A stretch of DNA of 64,000 nucleotides from Gracilibacillus suaedae (lineage in GTDB: Bacteria; Bacillota; Bacilli; Bacillales; Amphibacillaceae): NCBI RefSeq assembly GCF_017599345.1, contig NZ_JAGFVL010000016.1, positions 62,001-126,000 on the forward strand, given 5' to 3'. The position numbers and the translations under genes were made by a program. Under the pieces are notes generated by a model that saw only the letters and a list, made by a program, of their open reading frames with translations, was not told the origin of the DNA and did no database searches. Of the stretch, positions 1 through 7,748 are shown one piece after another. Within the stretch, counting starts at the first letter, position 1. Each line of letters opens with the position of its first letter.

Positions 1-266
1 GTGATGAGTCCATACAGTAATGCTTTTTCATTAGTGGTCCGATTGGCAATCCTCGGTGCAATAGGTGACATAAAAGCAAAGGCAATGAGAGGCAAACTGG
101 TTAAAAAGCCAGCGCTCCAATTGCTGATCGATAAATCTTCACGCATAATACCAATAATGGGACCGACTGAAGTGATTGCGGGTCTTAAATTAAAAGCTAA
201 AAGAATAATACCAATGATAAAAAGAATTGTATAATGCTTTTTAGTTAAGTGTGGTGCTCTTTCCAT
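1..266 (-). CDS. MFS transporter, CynX/NimT type (3' end outside window)
   Basis: Reading leftwards from an ATG at 266 preceded by AAGGTG, the frame stays open to the window edge, giving about 88 N-terminal residues. They show a cytoplasmic basic start, a first membrane helix, then NLRPAITSVGPIIG, which is the typical first-helix motif of the CynX/NimT branch of the major facilitator superfamily. A second helix follows (FLTSLPLIAFAFMSPIAPRI). Family members export or import small anions and nitroimidazole-like compounds, but the substrate cannot be read here. The gene is divergent from the signal peptidase gene. The frame on the opposite strand is a shadow. Confidence 0.75.
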   Translation of the reverse strand, partial: MERAPHLTKKHYTILFIIGIILLAFNLRPAITSVGPIIGIMREDLSISNWSAGFLTSLPLIAFAFMSPIAPRIANRTTNEKALLYGLI

Positions 267-365
267 TTTTTCACCTTATTTCTATGTTTTTATTAACAAA
301 TGTCATACAGAATATGCTAAAATAAGTAAGAAACTATTAGTAAAAATCGGATTATAATAGAATAC

Positions 366-426
366 CATACATAAAGTAAGACTTCCATTAGTGGGGGTCG
401 CACCGTAATAAATCTCAAGTGGAAGT
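366..426. repeat. Possible dispersed repeat upstream of lepB, related to 50262-50340
   Basis: The segment opens with TAAAGTAAGACTTCCATTAG and ends with a TGGAAGT that is the inverted copy of ACTTCCA near its start, so it can fold into a stem. A similar opening (TAAAGTGAAACTTCC, then CAGTGAG) occurs at 50262. Similarity was judged by eye and is short. Confidence 0.3.
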
Positions 427-451
427 TAATTATGATGAAAGAAGGTCTACA

Positions 452-1000
452 ATGGAGAATAAGGTTGTTAAAGAATTACTCTCATGGTTGAAGGCGTTGT
501 TGGTTGCTGTTATTATTGTGCTTCTGTGTCGGCACTTTTTGATTACCCCTTCCGTTGTGAAAGGTGAATCGATGATGCCGAATTTAGAAAATGGTGACCG
601 GATTATTTTGAGTAAGATAAGCAGTATCGATCGTTTTGACGAAATTGCCTTCAAAGCACCTGATTCGAATGATAACTATGTTAAGAGAGTAATAGGCTTT
701 CCGGGCGATACGATCGAAATGAAAAGTGATAACCTATATATTAATGGAAAGCTCTATGAAGAGACTTATCTTGAAGACTCCAAAGCAGCGCTATCTGAAG
801 GTCAAAAGCTGACAAATGATTTTACACTTAAAGAATTGACTGGTAAGGAACAAGTTCCTGAAGGGAAAATATTTGTTTTAGGTGATAATCGAAGAGTTAG
901 TAAAGATAGCCGTGAATTTGGCTTTGTAGATGAAGAAGCAGTCATTGGAGATGTTAAAATGCGTATTTGGCCGCTTGAATCATTTGAGATTATTAAGTAG
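452..1000 (+). CDS. lepB: Type I signal peptidase (SipS/LepB)
   Basis: Membrane-bound serine peptidase that removes signal peptides from secreted preproteins on the outer face of the membrane. One N-terminal membrane helix (about residues 11-31) is followed by the box with catalytic Ser40 (GESMMP), the box with catalytic Lys78 (YVKRVIGFPGD) and the C-terminal GDNRRVSKDSREFG box. At 182 aa it matches the small Bacillus SipS/SipT class. ATG 452 is preferred over an upstream in-frame GTG at 419 because GAAAGAAGG lies 6 bases before it and the protein then begins directly ahead of the helix. It appears monocistronic; genomes of this group usually carry several paralogues, so a specific sip letter is not assigned. 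Confidence 0.93.
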   Translation: MENKVVKELLSWLKALLVAVIIVLLCRHFLITPSVVKGESMMPNLENGDRIILSKISSIDRFDEIAFKAPDSNDNYVKRVIGFPGDTIEMKSDNLYINGKLYEETYLEDSKAALSEGQKLTNDFTLKELTGKEQVPEGKIFVLGDNRRVSKDSREFGFVDEEAVIGDVKMRIWPLESFEIIK

Positions 1001-1012
1001 GAACGGATAAAC

Positions 1013-1041
1013 TTGACAATTTACCGTATCCGTGTTTTATT
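1013..1041 (+). promoter_or_regulatory. Candidate promoter of the thiamine operon
   Basis: A perfect -35 TTGACA (1013-1018) is followed after 17 bases by TTTATT (1036-1041), a poor -10. It is placed correctly, about 25 bases upstream of the TPP riboswitch. Confidence 0.4.
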
Positions 1042-1064
1042 GGTAATAACTTCATAATAGAAAT

Positions 1065-1157
1065 TCCGCTAGGGGTGCTGCATGAGCAGCTGAGATAAGA
1101 ATGTATTTCTTGATCCCTTTGAACCTGAACTGGTTAAGACCAGCGTAGGAAAGTGGA
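1065..1157 (+). promoter_or_regulatory. TPP riboswitch (THI element)
   Basis: The conserved cores are present: AGGGGTGCTG, GCTGAGATAAGAA, and CCCTTTGAACCTGAACTGG followed by TTAAGACCAGCGTAGG. The outer P1 stem pairs TCCGCT (1065-1070) with AGTGGA (1152-1157). A terminator follows at 1211, so thiamine pyrophosphate should cause premature termination ahead of tenA. Confidence 0.96.
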
Positions 1158-1210
1158 GTCGGATGGTGTGTGAACGACATACACCTCAATTTTGATATGG
1201 ACTATTCAAA

Positions 1211-1241
1211 AGCCGCTCCGCTACCCGCGAGCGGCTTTTTA
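1211..1241 (+). terminator. Riboswitch-controlled terminator
   Basis: AGCCGCTC (1211-1218) pairs with GAGCGGCT (1229-1236), followed by a T-run. It lies between the TPP aptamer and tenA and is the expected expression platform. Confidence 0.92.
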
Positions 1242-1273
1242 TTATGAAAATATATATTCTGGAGGCAGGAGAA

Positions 1274-1972
1274 ATGACTTTTAGTCAAGAATTACGTGTA
1301 GCAGCAGATGATATTTATGAAGGTATTTTTGAACACCCTTTTGTTGTTGGAATTGGAGAAGGAAATTTGCATAAAGAAGCGATTATTCATTATGTAAAAG
1401 CAGATTTTGAGTATCTCAATGCGTTTATGAATATCTATGGTATCGCCATCTCAAAAAGCAGCACTAGAGAAGATATGACGTATTTCTATGAAAAGATCGG
1501 TTTTATCCTAAATAGTGAAATTCATCCACATCATAATTTGTGTCAGGTCGCAGGAGTTGGCTATGATGAGTTGCAAGGATTCCCATTGCCACCAACAGCA
1601 GATCATTATGTAGCCCATATGAAAAGTGTTGCACAACAAGGAAGTATGGGGGAATTAATCGCAGCGTTGTTACCTTGCCCATGGACATATTTAGAGGTCG
1701 GACATTACTTAAAAGATAAGTATCAACCAACCGAGGAACATCCTTTTTATGACTGGATTACATTTTATGCTAAAGAAGATACAGCGTCTGTGACAACGGA
1801 ACTTTGTGAGCGTTTAGATAAATGGGCACAAAATGTCGGAAAAGAAGAAAAACAAAAAGCCAAGCTAGCTTTTATTAAAAGCTGTCAGCTAGAGTATTTA
1901 TTCTGGGAAATGGCTTATCAGGTGGAAGAATGGCCGTTTTCATTAGCTGGAAAGGGGAAACAACATGCATAA
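1274..1972 (+). CDS. tenA: Thiaminase II / aminopyrimidine aminohydrolase
   Basis: Salvages thiamine breakdown products by hydrolysing aminomethyl-aminopyrimidine to HMP; it can also cleave thiamine. The 232-residue all-helical TenA fold is recognisable. Cys135 (LLPCPW) is the expected nucleophile and Asp44 (KADFEYL) the substrate-binding acid, with acidic residues in the C-terminal LEYLFWEMAY helix. The start at 1274 follows GGAGG and AGGAG and is preferred over an upstream ATG at 1244 that would overlap the terminator tail. It is the first gene of the riboswitch-controlled operon and overlaps thiD by 8 bases. Confidence 0.94.
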   Translation: MTFSQELRVAADDIYEGIFEHPFVVGIGEGNLHKEAIIHYVKADFEYLNAFMNIYGIAISKSSTREDMTYFYEKIGFILNSEIHPHHNLCQVAGVGYDELQGFPLPPTADHYVAHMKSVAQQGSMGELIAALLPCPWTYLEVGHYLKDKYQPTEEHPFYDWITFYAKEDTASVTTELCERLDKWAQNVGKEEKQKAKLAFIKSCQLEYLFWEMAYQVEEWPFSLAGKGKQHA

Positions 1973-2789
1973 GGTAGCATCAGCCCTCACGATAGCTGGA
2001 ACAGATCCTTCAGGTGGGGCAGGAATTCAAGCGGATTTAAAAGTGTTCCAGGAACAGGAAGTTTACGGAATGAGTGTGATTACTTCCGTCGTAGCGCAAA
2101 ACACGCTTGGTGTTCAGGATGTACAGCATTTAAGTATTGATTTTATTGAAAAACAATTAGATGCCGTTTTAACAGATATTCCACCACAAGCAATAAAGAC
2201 AGGGATGATTGCTACTGTTGAGATGATGGAATTAATAGCTAAAAAATTAGCAAATTCGGATATTCCGTACGTGATTGATCCAGTTATGGTGGCCAAAAGT
2301 GGTGATTCATTGATGGATGAAAAATCAAGACAAGTCATTCGCAATACCTTGATCCCACTTGCTACAGTGGTTACACCAAATGTTCCAGAAGCAGAAATTT
2401 TAGTAGGTTTTGAGATTCACGATAATCAAGATGCAGAAAAAGCGGCGAAAGTAATTGTTAATGATCTTGGTGCGAAGGCTGCTGTTGTCAAAGGCGGTCA
2501 TTTAGAAGGTGAAGCAGTAGATGTTTTATATGATGGTGAAAATTTCCACTATTTAAAAGCTGTTCGCTTTGATACGAAGCATACACATGGTACAGGTTGT
2601 ACCTTTTCGGCCGCCATCACTGCCGAATTGGCAAAAGGCAAACTGATAAAAGATGCGGTAGTTATTAGTAAGGACTTTATTACCGATGCTATTCAATACC
2701 CTCTCGAATTAGGTAATGGGTATGGTCCGACTAACCATTGGGGCTACAGGCTAAAAAGTTTACCTGGACAAAGGGAGGTATCTAAGTGA
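1965..2789 (+). CDS. thiD: Hydroxymethylpyrimidine/phosphomethylpyrimidine kinase
   Basis: Phosphorylates HMP to HMP-P and then HMP-PP, the pyrimidine substrate of ThiE. The ribokinase-like fold shows the N-terminal AGTDPSGGAGIQADLK substrate loop, a central DPVMVAKSG, and the C-terminal anion-hole motif THGTGCTFSA with the conserved Cys. Length (274 aa) is normal. Its start lies inside tenA and its stop overlaps the thiM start, indicating translational coupling. A second, more divergent ThiD-like kinase lies at 5778-6566. Confidence 0.95.
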   Translation: MHKVASALTIAGTDPSGGAGIQADLKVFQEQEVYGMSVITSVVAQNTLGVQDVQHLSIDFIEKQLDAVLTDIPPQAIKTGMIATVEMMELIAKKLANSDIPYVIDPVMVAKSGDSLMDEKSRQVIRNTLIPLATVVTPNVPEAEILVGFEIHDNQDAEKAAKVIVNDLGAKAAVVKGGHLEGEAVDVLYDGENFHYLKAVRFDTKHTHGTGCTFSAAITAELAKGKLIKDAVVISKDFITDAIQYPLELGNGYGPTNHWGYRLKSLPGQREVSK

Positions 2790-3571
2790 GTCATTTAATT
2801 GAAAAAGTTAGAAAGCAGCAACCATTGATTCATAATATCACCAATCAAGTCGTCATGAACTTTACAGCAAATGGTTTATATGCTGTCGGTGCAGCACCTG
2901 TGATGGCTCATGCAAGAGAAGAAGTAGAAGAAATGGCGCAAATGGCAAGTAGCCTTGTTTTAAATATTGGTACATTGACAACAGAACAAGTGGACGCAAT
3001 GATCTTGGCTGGTAAAGCAGCCAATCAAGCAGGAGTTCCTGTTGTGTTAGATCCGGTTGGTGTAGGTGCAACTACATTCCGCACAGGCTCAGCTAAACGT
3101 ATCCTACAAGAAGTGAAGGTAACATGTATTAGAGGTAATGCTGGAGAAATTGCTAATTTAGCGGGAGTAGATACCGAAGTTCGTGGTGTCGATGGTTCGA
3201 GTGATATCGATGTTCTACAGTTAGCAAGTTTGGCTTTTAAGACACTAAAGGTACCTTTAGTCATTACAGGAGCAGAAGACGTGGTTGTCGATCGGGATAC
3301 GCAAGTTAGAGTCTCCAATGGTCATTCCCTCCTAACTAAAGTTACTGGTGCAGGATGTCTGTTATCAGCTGTTATTGCGGCCTTCTTAGCGGTGAGTGAT
3401 AATGTGGTGGAAGCAGCAACAGATGCCCTTAGTTATTATGGTGTGGCTGCAGAAAATGCCGCAGATCAACAGGAATTTCTGGGCAGTTTCCAAATAGCGT
3501 TTCTAGATCAATTGTCTGCAGTGGATAGCGAAACAGTCAACAAGAAAAAACAAATAACTAGGAGTTCCTAA
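2786..3571 (+). CDS. thiM: Hydroxyethylthiazole kinase
   Basis: Phosphorylates the thiazole alcohol to HET-P for thiamine salvage. The family motifs are visible: HNITNQVVMNFTANGLYAVG at the N terminus, LDPVGVGAT in the middle and VTGAGCLLSA near the C terminus. It starts with GTG at 2786 after GGAGGT; GTGA overlaps the thiD stop. With thiD, thiE and tenA but no thiazole synthesis genes nearby, the operon looks devoted to salvage, although de novo genes could lie elsewhere. Confidence 0.95.
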   Translation: MSHLIEKVRKQQPLIHNITNQVVMNFTANGLYAVGAAPVMAHAREEVEEMAQMASSLVLNIGTLTTEQVDAMILAGKAANQAGVPVVLDPVGVGATTFRTGSAKRILQEVKVTCIRGNAGEIANLAGVDTEVRGVDGSSDIDVLQLASLAFKTLKVPLVITGAEDVVVDRDTQVRVSNGHSLLTKVTGAGCLLSAVIAAFLAVSDNVVEAATDALSYYGVAAENAADQQEFLGSFQIAFLDQLSAVDSETVNKKKQITRSS

Positions 3572-4222
3572 ATGATGAAACGTGATTTATTGCAAGTATA
3601 TTTTATTCTTGGAAGTAATAATACGGAACAAGATCCTTTATATGTATTGGAAGAAGCACTGAAAGGTGGGATCACCCTTTTCCAATTTCGTGAAAAAGGA
3701 CGTGATGCGTTAACAGGGGAAGCCAAAAAGCAATTAGCCATTGATATGAAAAAGCTTTGTCATCAATACGATGTCCCTTTTTTAGTAAATGATGATGTAG
3801 ACTTAGCACTAGAAATAGAAGCTGATGGTGTTCATGTTGGTCAAGAGGATATGTCCATACATGAAGTGAGAAAAATAGTACCTGCAAATTGGTTCATCGG
3901 TGTGTCATCTACAAATGTTCGGGAAGCAGTACAGGCAAAAAATGATGGTGCCGATTATATTGGGGTTGGCCCTATTTTGAGCACAAATACCAAAGCTGAT
4001 GCTAAAAAACCAATCGGAGCAGAAGGATTACGAGAAATAAGGGATAACGTAGGAGGTCTGCCGATTGTGGCGATTGGTGGTATTCAATTAGGAGATGTGA
4101 TCGAGCTGATGCGGGCTGGAGCTGATGGCATTTCAATCATTTCGGCAATTAGTCAATCCCCGAACCCCGAAAGCACGGCAGCAACTTTCTACGAGCATGT
4201 GAATTATTTTTTTGAAGAGTAA
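3572..4222 (+). CDS. thiE: Thiamine-phosphate synthase
   Basis: Joins HMP-PP and HET-P to form thiamine phosphate. It is a TIM barrel of 216 aa with FQFREKG near residue 34, LVNDDVDLALEIEADGVHVG and GVGPILSTNTKADAKKPIG, then IVAIGGI and a C-terminal GADGISIISAI phosphate-binding segment. It begins immediately after the thiM stop. ATG at 3572 or the adjacent ATG at 3575 are both possible behind the AGGAG. It closes the salvage operon. Confidence 0.95.
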   Translation: MMKRDLLQVYFILGSNNTEQDPLYVLEEALKGGITLFQFREKGRDALTGEAKKQLAIDMKKLCHQYDVPFLVNDDVDLALEIEADGVHVGQEDMSIHEVRKIVPANWFIGVSSTNVREAVQAKNDGADYIGVGPILSTNTKADAKKPIGAEGLREIRDNVGGLPIVAIGGIQLGDVIELMRAGADGISIISAISQSPNPESTAATFYEHVNYFFEE

Positions 4223-4286
4223 TAATTCGATAATGTAGGGGTAGATTTGATACACTAATATTATCTAACTAAAAGGAGGTAGTATT

Positions 4287-4811
4287 GTGCGTCTTGAAAA
4301 TAAGCAAGTTATTGCCCTAGTGGACGAGGATTTTGAAGATCTGGAATTATGGTATCCTGTCCTACGTTTACGTGAAGAAGGTGCAACGGTGCATCTTGTC
4401 GGGAAAGAGGCTAACCAAAAATATATTGGTAAGTATGGTGTTCCAGCGGAGTCTGAATATGCCTTTTCTGATATTAATGCAGAGGATTATGACGGTATTC
4501 TTGTGCCAGGCGGATGGGCACCAGATAAACTAAGAAGATTTCCAGAAGTATTAGAGATGGTCCGTTATATGGATCAAGCCCAGAAGCCAATTGGGCAAAT
4601 TTGTCATGCAGGCTGGGTACTAATATCTGCTGGTATTTTACGTGGCAAAAAGGTAACAAGTACACCAGGTATCAAAGATGATATGACCAATGCTGGTGGA
4701 TTATGGAGTGATGAGCCGGTCGTAACAGATGGACACCTTATCTCTAGTCGCCGTCCACCAGATTTACCTCCATATGTGAAAGCATACGCTGACTATTTAG
4801 CTAATCAGTAA
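4287..4811 (+). CDS. DJ-1/PfpI family protein (general stress protein 18-like)
   Basis: The 174-residue protein is a class I glutamine-amidotransferase-like fold of the PfpI/YraA group. The nucleophile elbow QICHAGW carries Cys106 followed by His107. The family includes deglycase- and chaperone-like stress proteins once called intracellular proteases; the activity here is not proven. A perfect AAGGAGGT precedes the GTG start by 6 bases. It is separated from thiE by about 60 bases and has its own terminator at 4822. Confidence 0.88.
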   Translation: MRLENKQVIALVDEDFEDLELWYPVLRLREEGATVHLVGKEANQKYIGKYGVPAESEYAFSDINAEDYDGILVPGGWAPDKLRRFPEVLEMVRYMDQAQKPIGQICHAGWVLISAGILRGKKVTSTPGIKDDMTNAGGLWSDEPVVTDGHLISSRRPPDLPPYVKAYADYLANQ

Positions 4812-4821
4812 TCAAACTTGA

Positions 4822-4852
4822 TCTTACAGGGATTTCCTTGTAAGATTTTTTT
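4822..4852 (+). terminator. Terminator after the PfpI gene
   Basis: TCTTACA (4822-4828) pairs with TGTAAGA (4839-4845), followed by seven T. Confidence 0.8.
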
Positions 4853-4866
4853 GTAATAGAAATGAT

Positions 4867-5172
4867 GATAACAAACAAATCTGAATGAAGAGAGCGAAGA
4901 TTTGTAGAATAAACCGGGATAACGAACAAATCTGAATGAAGAGAGCGAAGATTTGTAGAATAAACTAGGATAACGAACAAATCTGAATAAAGAGAGCGAA
5001 GATTTGTAGAATAAACCAGGATAACAAACAAATCTGAATGAAGAGAGCGAAGATTTGTAGAATAAACCGGGATAACGAACAAATCTGAATGAAGAGAGCG
5101 GAGATTTGTAGAATAAACCAGGATAACGAACAAATCTGAATAAAGAGAGCGAAGATTTGTAGAATAAACTAG
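4867..5172. repeat. Tandem array, six units of 51 bp
   Basis: Six head-to-tail units begin at 4867, 4918, 4969, 5020, 5071 and 5122, differing at only a few positions (for example CCGG, CTAG or CCAG at the unit end). Each contains ACAAATCT and its inverted copy AGATTTGT about 15 bases apart. Because 51 is divisible by three, long repetitive reading frames appear on the minus strand, but they lack any recognised domain and are taken as non-coding. The array lies between two co-directional genes, just after a terminator. Confidence 0.9.
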
Positions 5173-5265
5173 GATAGACAACAAAACTACTGAAGCTTTC
5201 ATGTAATGGGCGAACTAGCAATACAAAGAACTACTTGTAATTTGTAGAATTAGGAGATTTGATAT

Positions 5266-5742
5266 ATGGATATTGTATGGTGGATATTGATTATCGTATG
5301 TTTTGTGTTGGCATTTGTGGGGATTATATTCCCGATTATACCTTCCGTATTGGTGATTTGGATTGGTTTTTTGATATATCAATTTGCGCTCACGATCGAT
5401 AATATTGGGTGGATCTTTTGGATAGCGATGGCTGTTTTGACGTTACTGTTGATATTTTCCGATATCATTGCCAATAGCTATTTTGTGAAGAAATTCGGTG
5501 GCAGCAAAGCAGGGGAGCGGCTGGCTGCCCTCGGGGTCATTGTTGGCTCATTTATTATCCCACCATTCGGTATTATTATTGTTCCGTTTATATTAGTTGT
5601 CATAACGGAATTGATCCAGAAAAACACTACACAAGATGCATTCAGGGCCGCGCTGGGCTCATTGATTGGCTTTCTTAGTGGAACCTTTGCCAAAATCGTG
5701 ATTCAGTTGATTATGATTATCTGGTTTTTCATCGTTATTTAA
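5266..5742 (+). CDS. DUF456 family membrane protein (YqgC-like)
   Basis: A 158-residue, very hydrophobic protein with about four membrane segments and glycine-rich turns (IIFPIIPSVLVIW near residue 20, LGVIVGSFIIPPFGIIIVPF near 90, and LGSLIGFLSGTFAKI near 130). This pattern is that of DUF456. No function is established for the family. An AGGAG lies upstream of the ATG. It follows the 51-bp array and precedes the ThiD-like kinase by about 35 bases, so it may be the first gene of a two-gene unit. Confidence 0.85.
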   Translation: MDIVWWILIIVCFVLAFVGIIFPIIPSVLVIWIGFLIYQFALTIDNIGWIFWIAMAVLTLLLIFSDIIANSYFVKKFGGSKAGERLAALGVIVGSFIIPPFGIIIVPFILVVITELIQKNTTQDAFRAALGSLIGFLSGTFAKIVIQLIMIIWFFIVI

Positions 5743-5777
5743 TGCAAAGCAATTGATCAGACGTCGAGGTGTTACAA

Positions 5778-6566
5778 ATGAAGAGAGTATTAACAATAGC
5801 TGGAGCAGCTGCACAAGGAAGTGCTGGTATTCAAGCGGACTTAAAGACATTCCAGGAACGGGACGTATACGGAATGTCCGTAATTACCGCAACAGTTGCC
5901 AATAATTCCAGAACAAATCAAGGGATTTTTATTCGAGATATAGAAGAGATTGAAGCACAGTTTTACGCTGCAACAGAAATGGTTGGTGTAGATGCTATTA
6001 AAACAGGTATGCTTTTTTCAACAAAAATTATAGAAAAAGTAAGTAGTATGCTTAAGGAACTACCTGTTCCAAATAGAGTAGTAGATCCAGTGATGGTTGG
6101 CAAAATGGGGTCACAACTGTTAGCGGATGATGCAATCGAAGTATTAAAGAAACAATTAATTCCGCAAGCGACCGTGATCACTCCTAACCGATTGGAAGCA
6201 GAAAAGTTATTAGGCCGAGAAATTCGATCTGAGCTTCATGTTTTAAAAGAAGCAGCGAAAGACTTGTATGAACTCAAACCTCAATCTGTATTATTGAAAG
6301 GTGGAAATGTAGAGGGGCAGGCAGTTGATATTTATTATGATGGTCAAACAGTTGAGGTATTTCGCATGCCTTTGATTAATACGATACATACCAGTGGAGC
6401 AGGTTGTACATATGCCGCTTGTTTAACTGCCGAGTTAGCTAAAAGTGTACCGATCAAGCAAGCTATTCAAACGAGTAAACAATTTGTACACGCTACTATT
6501 GAACATGCTTTATCGTTTGGGACTGGTATCGGGTCAGTTAGACACGGTGCAGCCAGACAGGAATAA
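5778..6566 (+). CDS. pdxK: ThiD-like kinase, probably pyridoxine/HMP kinase
   Basis: A ribokinase-superfamily protein of 262 aa, clearly paralogous to ThiD: GIQADLKTFQERDVYGMSV, DPVMVGKMGS, ATVITPN and the C-terminal GAGCTYAACLTAELAK. The N-terminal substrate loop, usually AGxDxSGGAGIQAD, reads AGAAAQGSAGIQAD here, and the anion-hole motif is HTSGAGCT instead of HGTGCT, so the specificity may differ. Bacillaceae ThiD paralogues of this kind include pyridoxal/pyridoxine kinases, hence the tentative symbol. The start at 5778 has GAGGTG upstream; an in-frame GTG at 5769 lies inside that site. Confidence 0.7.
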   Translation: MKRVLTIAGAAAQGSAGIQADLKTFQERDVYGMSVITATVANNSRTNQGIFIRDIEEIEAQFYAATEMVGVDAIKTGMLFSTKIIEKVSSMLKELPVPNRVVDPVMVGKMGSQLLADDAIEVLKKQLIPQATVITPNRLEAEKLLGREIRSELHVLKEAAKDLYELKPQSVLLKGGNVEGQAVDIYYDGQTVEVFRMPLINTIHTSGAGCTYAACLTAELAKSVPIKQAIQTSKQFVHATIEHALSFGTGIGSVRHGAARQE

Positions 6567-6596
6567 GCGAAGTTGTATGATGAGAGACTAAAAAAG

Positions 6597-6620
6597 GGCA
6601 GTTGCCTAATTGCAACTGCC
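6597..6620 (-). terminator. Hairpin with T-run only on the minus strand
   Basis: GGCAGTTGC (6597-6605) pairs with GCAACTGCC (6612-6620). The flanking A-run lies to the left, so only minus-strand transcripts would end in U. No minus-strand gene reads into it. Confidence 0.5.
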
Positions 6621-6665
6621 AAGAAAAAGATAGAACAAATAAGATATGATAACAACTTGTCAAAA

Positions 6666-6695
6666 GAAGTAGTTTATGCGAACTGCTTCTTTTTG
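6666..6695 (+). terminator. Terminator after the ThiD-like kinase
   Basis: GAAGTAGTT (6666-6674) pairs with AACTGCTTC (6681-6689) with one G-T wobble, followed by TTTTTG. Confidence 0.8.
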
Positions 6696-6830
6696 TATTA
6701 GATGTAATATTATATAACATCAGTTGTTATATATAGTATCATAATAGAAAGTTGCCAAAAAATCAAGTGAATAATGAAACGAAATGCTGTGTTGTTACGT
6801 ATAGAATATGGAATAAGGAGGAGGTGCGAA

Positions 6831-7748
6831 ATGACTACATCAATGGAATTACAAGATGTACATAAATCGATAGGCAATAAACAAATAATAAAAGGGTTGA
6901 ATTTTACGATTAAACGCGGCGAAGTATTTGGTTTTTTAGGACCCAATGGTGCCGGTAAAACAACTACTATTCGCATGATGGTAGGTTTAATGAAAATTAC
7001 ATCAGGGGATATCAAAATCAATGGAGTCAGTATAAAAAATAACTTCAAAGAAGCGATCCAGTATGTAGGTGCAATCGTCGAAAACCCGGAGATGTATCCA
7101 TTTATGTCGGGGTGGAAAAATCTTAAACACTACGCTCGCATGATACCTGATATTACCGATGAACGAATAAAAGAAGTGATTAGATTAGTAGGTTTGGAAA
7201 AAGCTATTCATGAGAAGGTCGGTAAATATTCATTAGGTATGAGGCAAAGAATGGGGATTGCTCAAGCATTACTACATCAACCATCTATTTTAATATTAGA
7301 TGAACCAACTAACGGGTTGGATCCAGCGGGTATACGTGAAATAAGGACCTACATAAGAAATCTAGCCGAACAAGAACAAGTATCGGTGATTGTATCCAGT
7401 CACTTATTATCTGAGATAGAATTAATGTGCGATCGGATTGGTATTATTAAGAATGGTGAACTAATCACGGTAGAAGAAGTACAAGATACAAATACTGAGA
7501 ATGACCATGTTACGGTAAAGCTTGACGTGGATGATAACGAAAAAGTGAAGTCTATTCTCCAAGCTCAACTTGAACTAGAAACCAAAATCGTTCAAGATCG
7601 CGTGGTGGCAAATCTCGCAAAAAGCACCGTACCACAATTGGTGAGGAAATTAGTGGAAGAAGATATAGCAATCTATGAAGTAGCAGTAGAACGAAGTAGA
7701 TTGGAAGATAAATTTTTCGAGTTGATTGGAGAGAATACGATTGCTTAA
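6831..7748 (+). CDS. ABC transporter ATP-binding protein (BcrA/CcmA type)
   Basis: The 305-residue ATPase has Walker A GPNGAGKT (37-44), the signature YSLGMRQRMG, Walker B ILILDEPTNGLDP and the switch His in VSSHLLSEIE. A C-terminal extension of about 80 residues is typical of the bacitracin/lantibiotic-export DRA family. ATG 6831 follows AGGAGGAGGTG, so an upstream in-frame ATG at 6774 is rejected. It overlaps the permease gene by 8 bases. The substrate is unknown; antimicrobial peptide or lipid export is only a family-level guess. Confidence 0.9.
   Translation: MTTSMELQDVHKSIGNKQIIKGLNFTIKRGEVFGFLGPNGAGKTTTIRMMVGLMKITSGDIKINGVSIKNNFKEAIQYVGAIVENPEMYPFMSGWKNLKHYARMIPDITDERIKEVIRLVGLEKAIHEKVGKYSLGMRQRMGIAQALLHQPSILILDEPTNGLDPAGIREIRTYIRNLAEQEQVSVIVSSHLLSEIELMCDRIGIIKNGELITVEEVQDTNTENDHVTVKLDVDDNEKVKSILQAQLELETKIVQDRVVANLAKSTVPQLVRKLVEEDIAIYEVAVERSRLEDKFFELIGENTIA

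Noticed and set aside
1-234. Plus-strand 77-aa frame at the window start
   Set aside because: It is the shadow of the MFS transporter gene on the minus strand, which has a start, RBS and family motif.
4225-4286. Sigma-B promoter before the PfpI stress gene
   Set aside because: GGGGTAG is present, but no GTTTAA-like -35 lies at the right distance.
4801-5221. Two minus-strand reading frames with 17-residue repeats over the first 51-bp array
   Set aside because: They exist in two frames at once because the period is a multiple of three; no RBS or domain, so taken as repeat artefacts.
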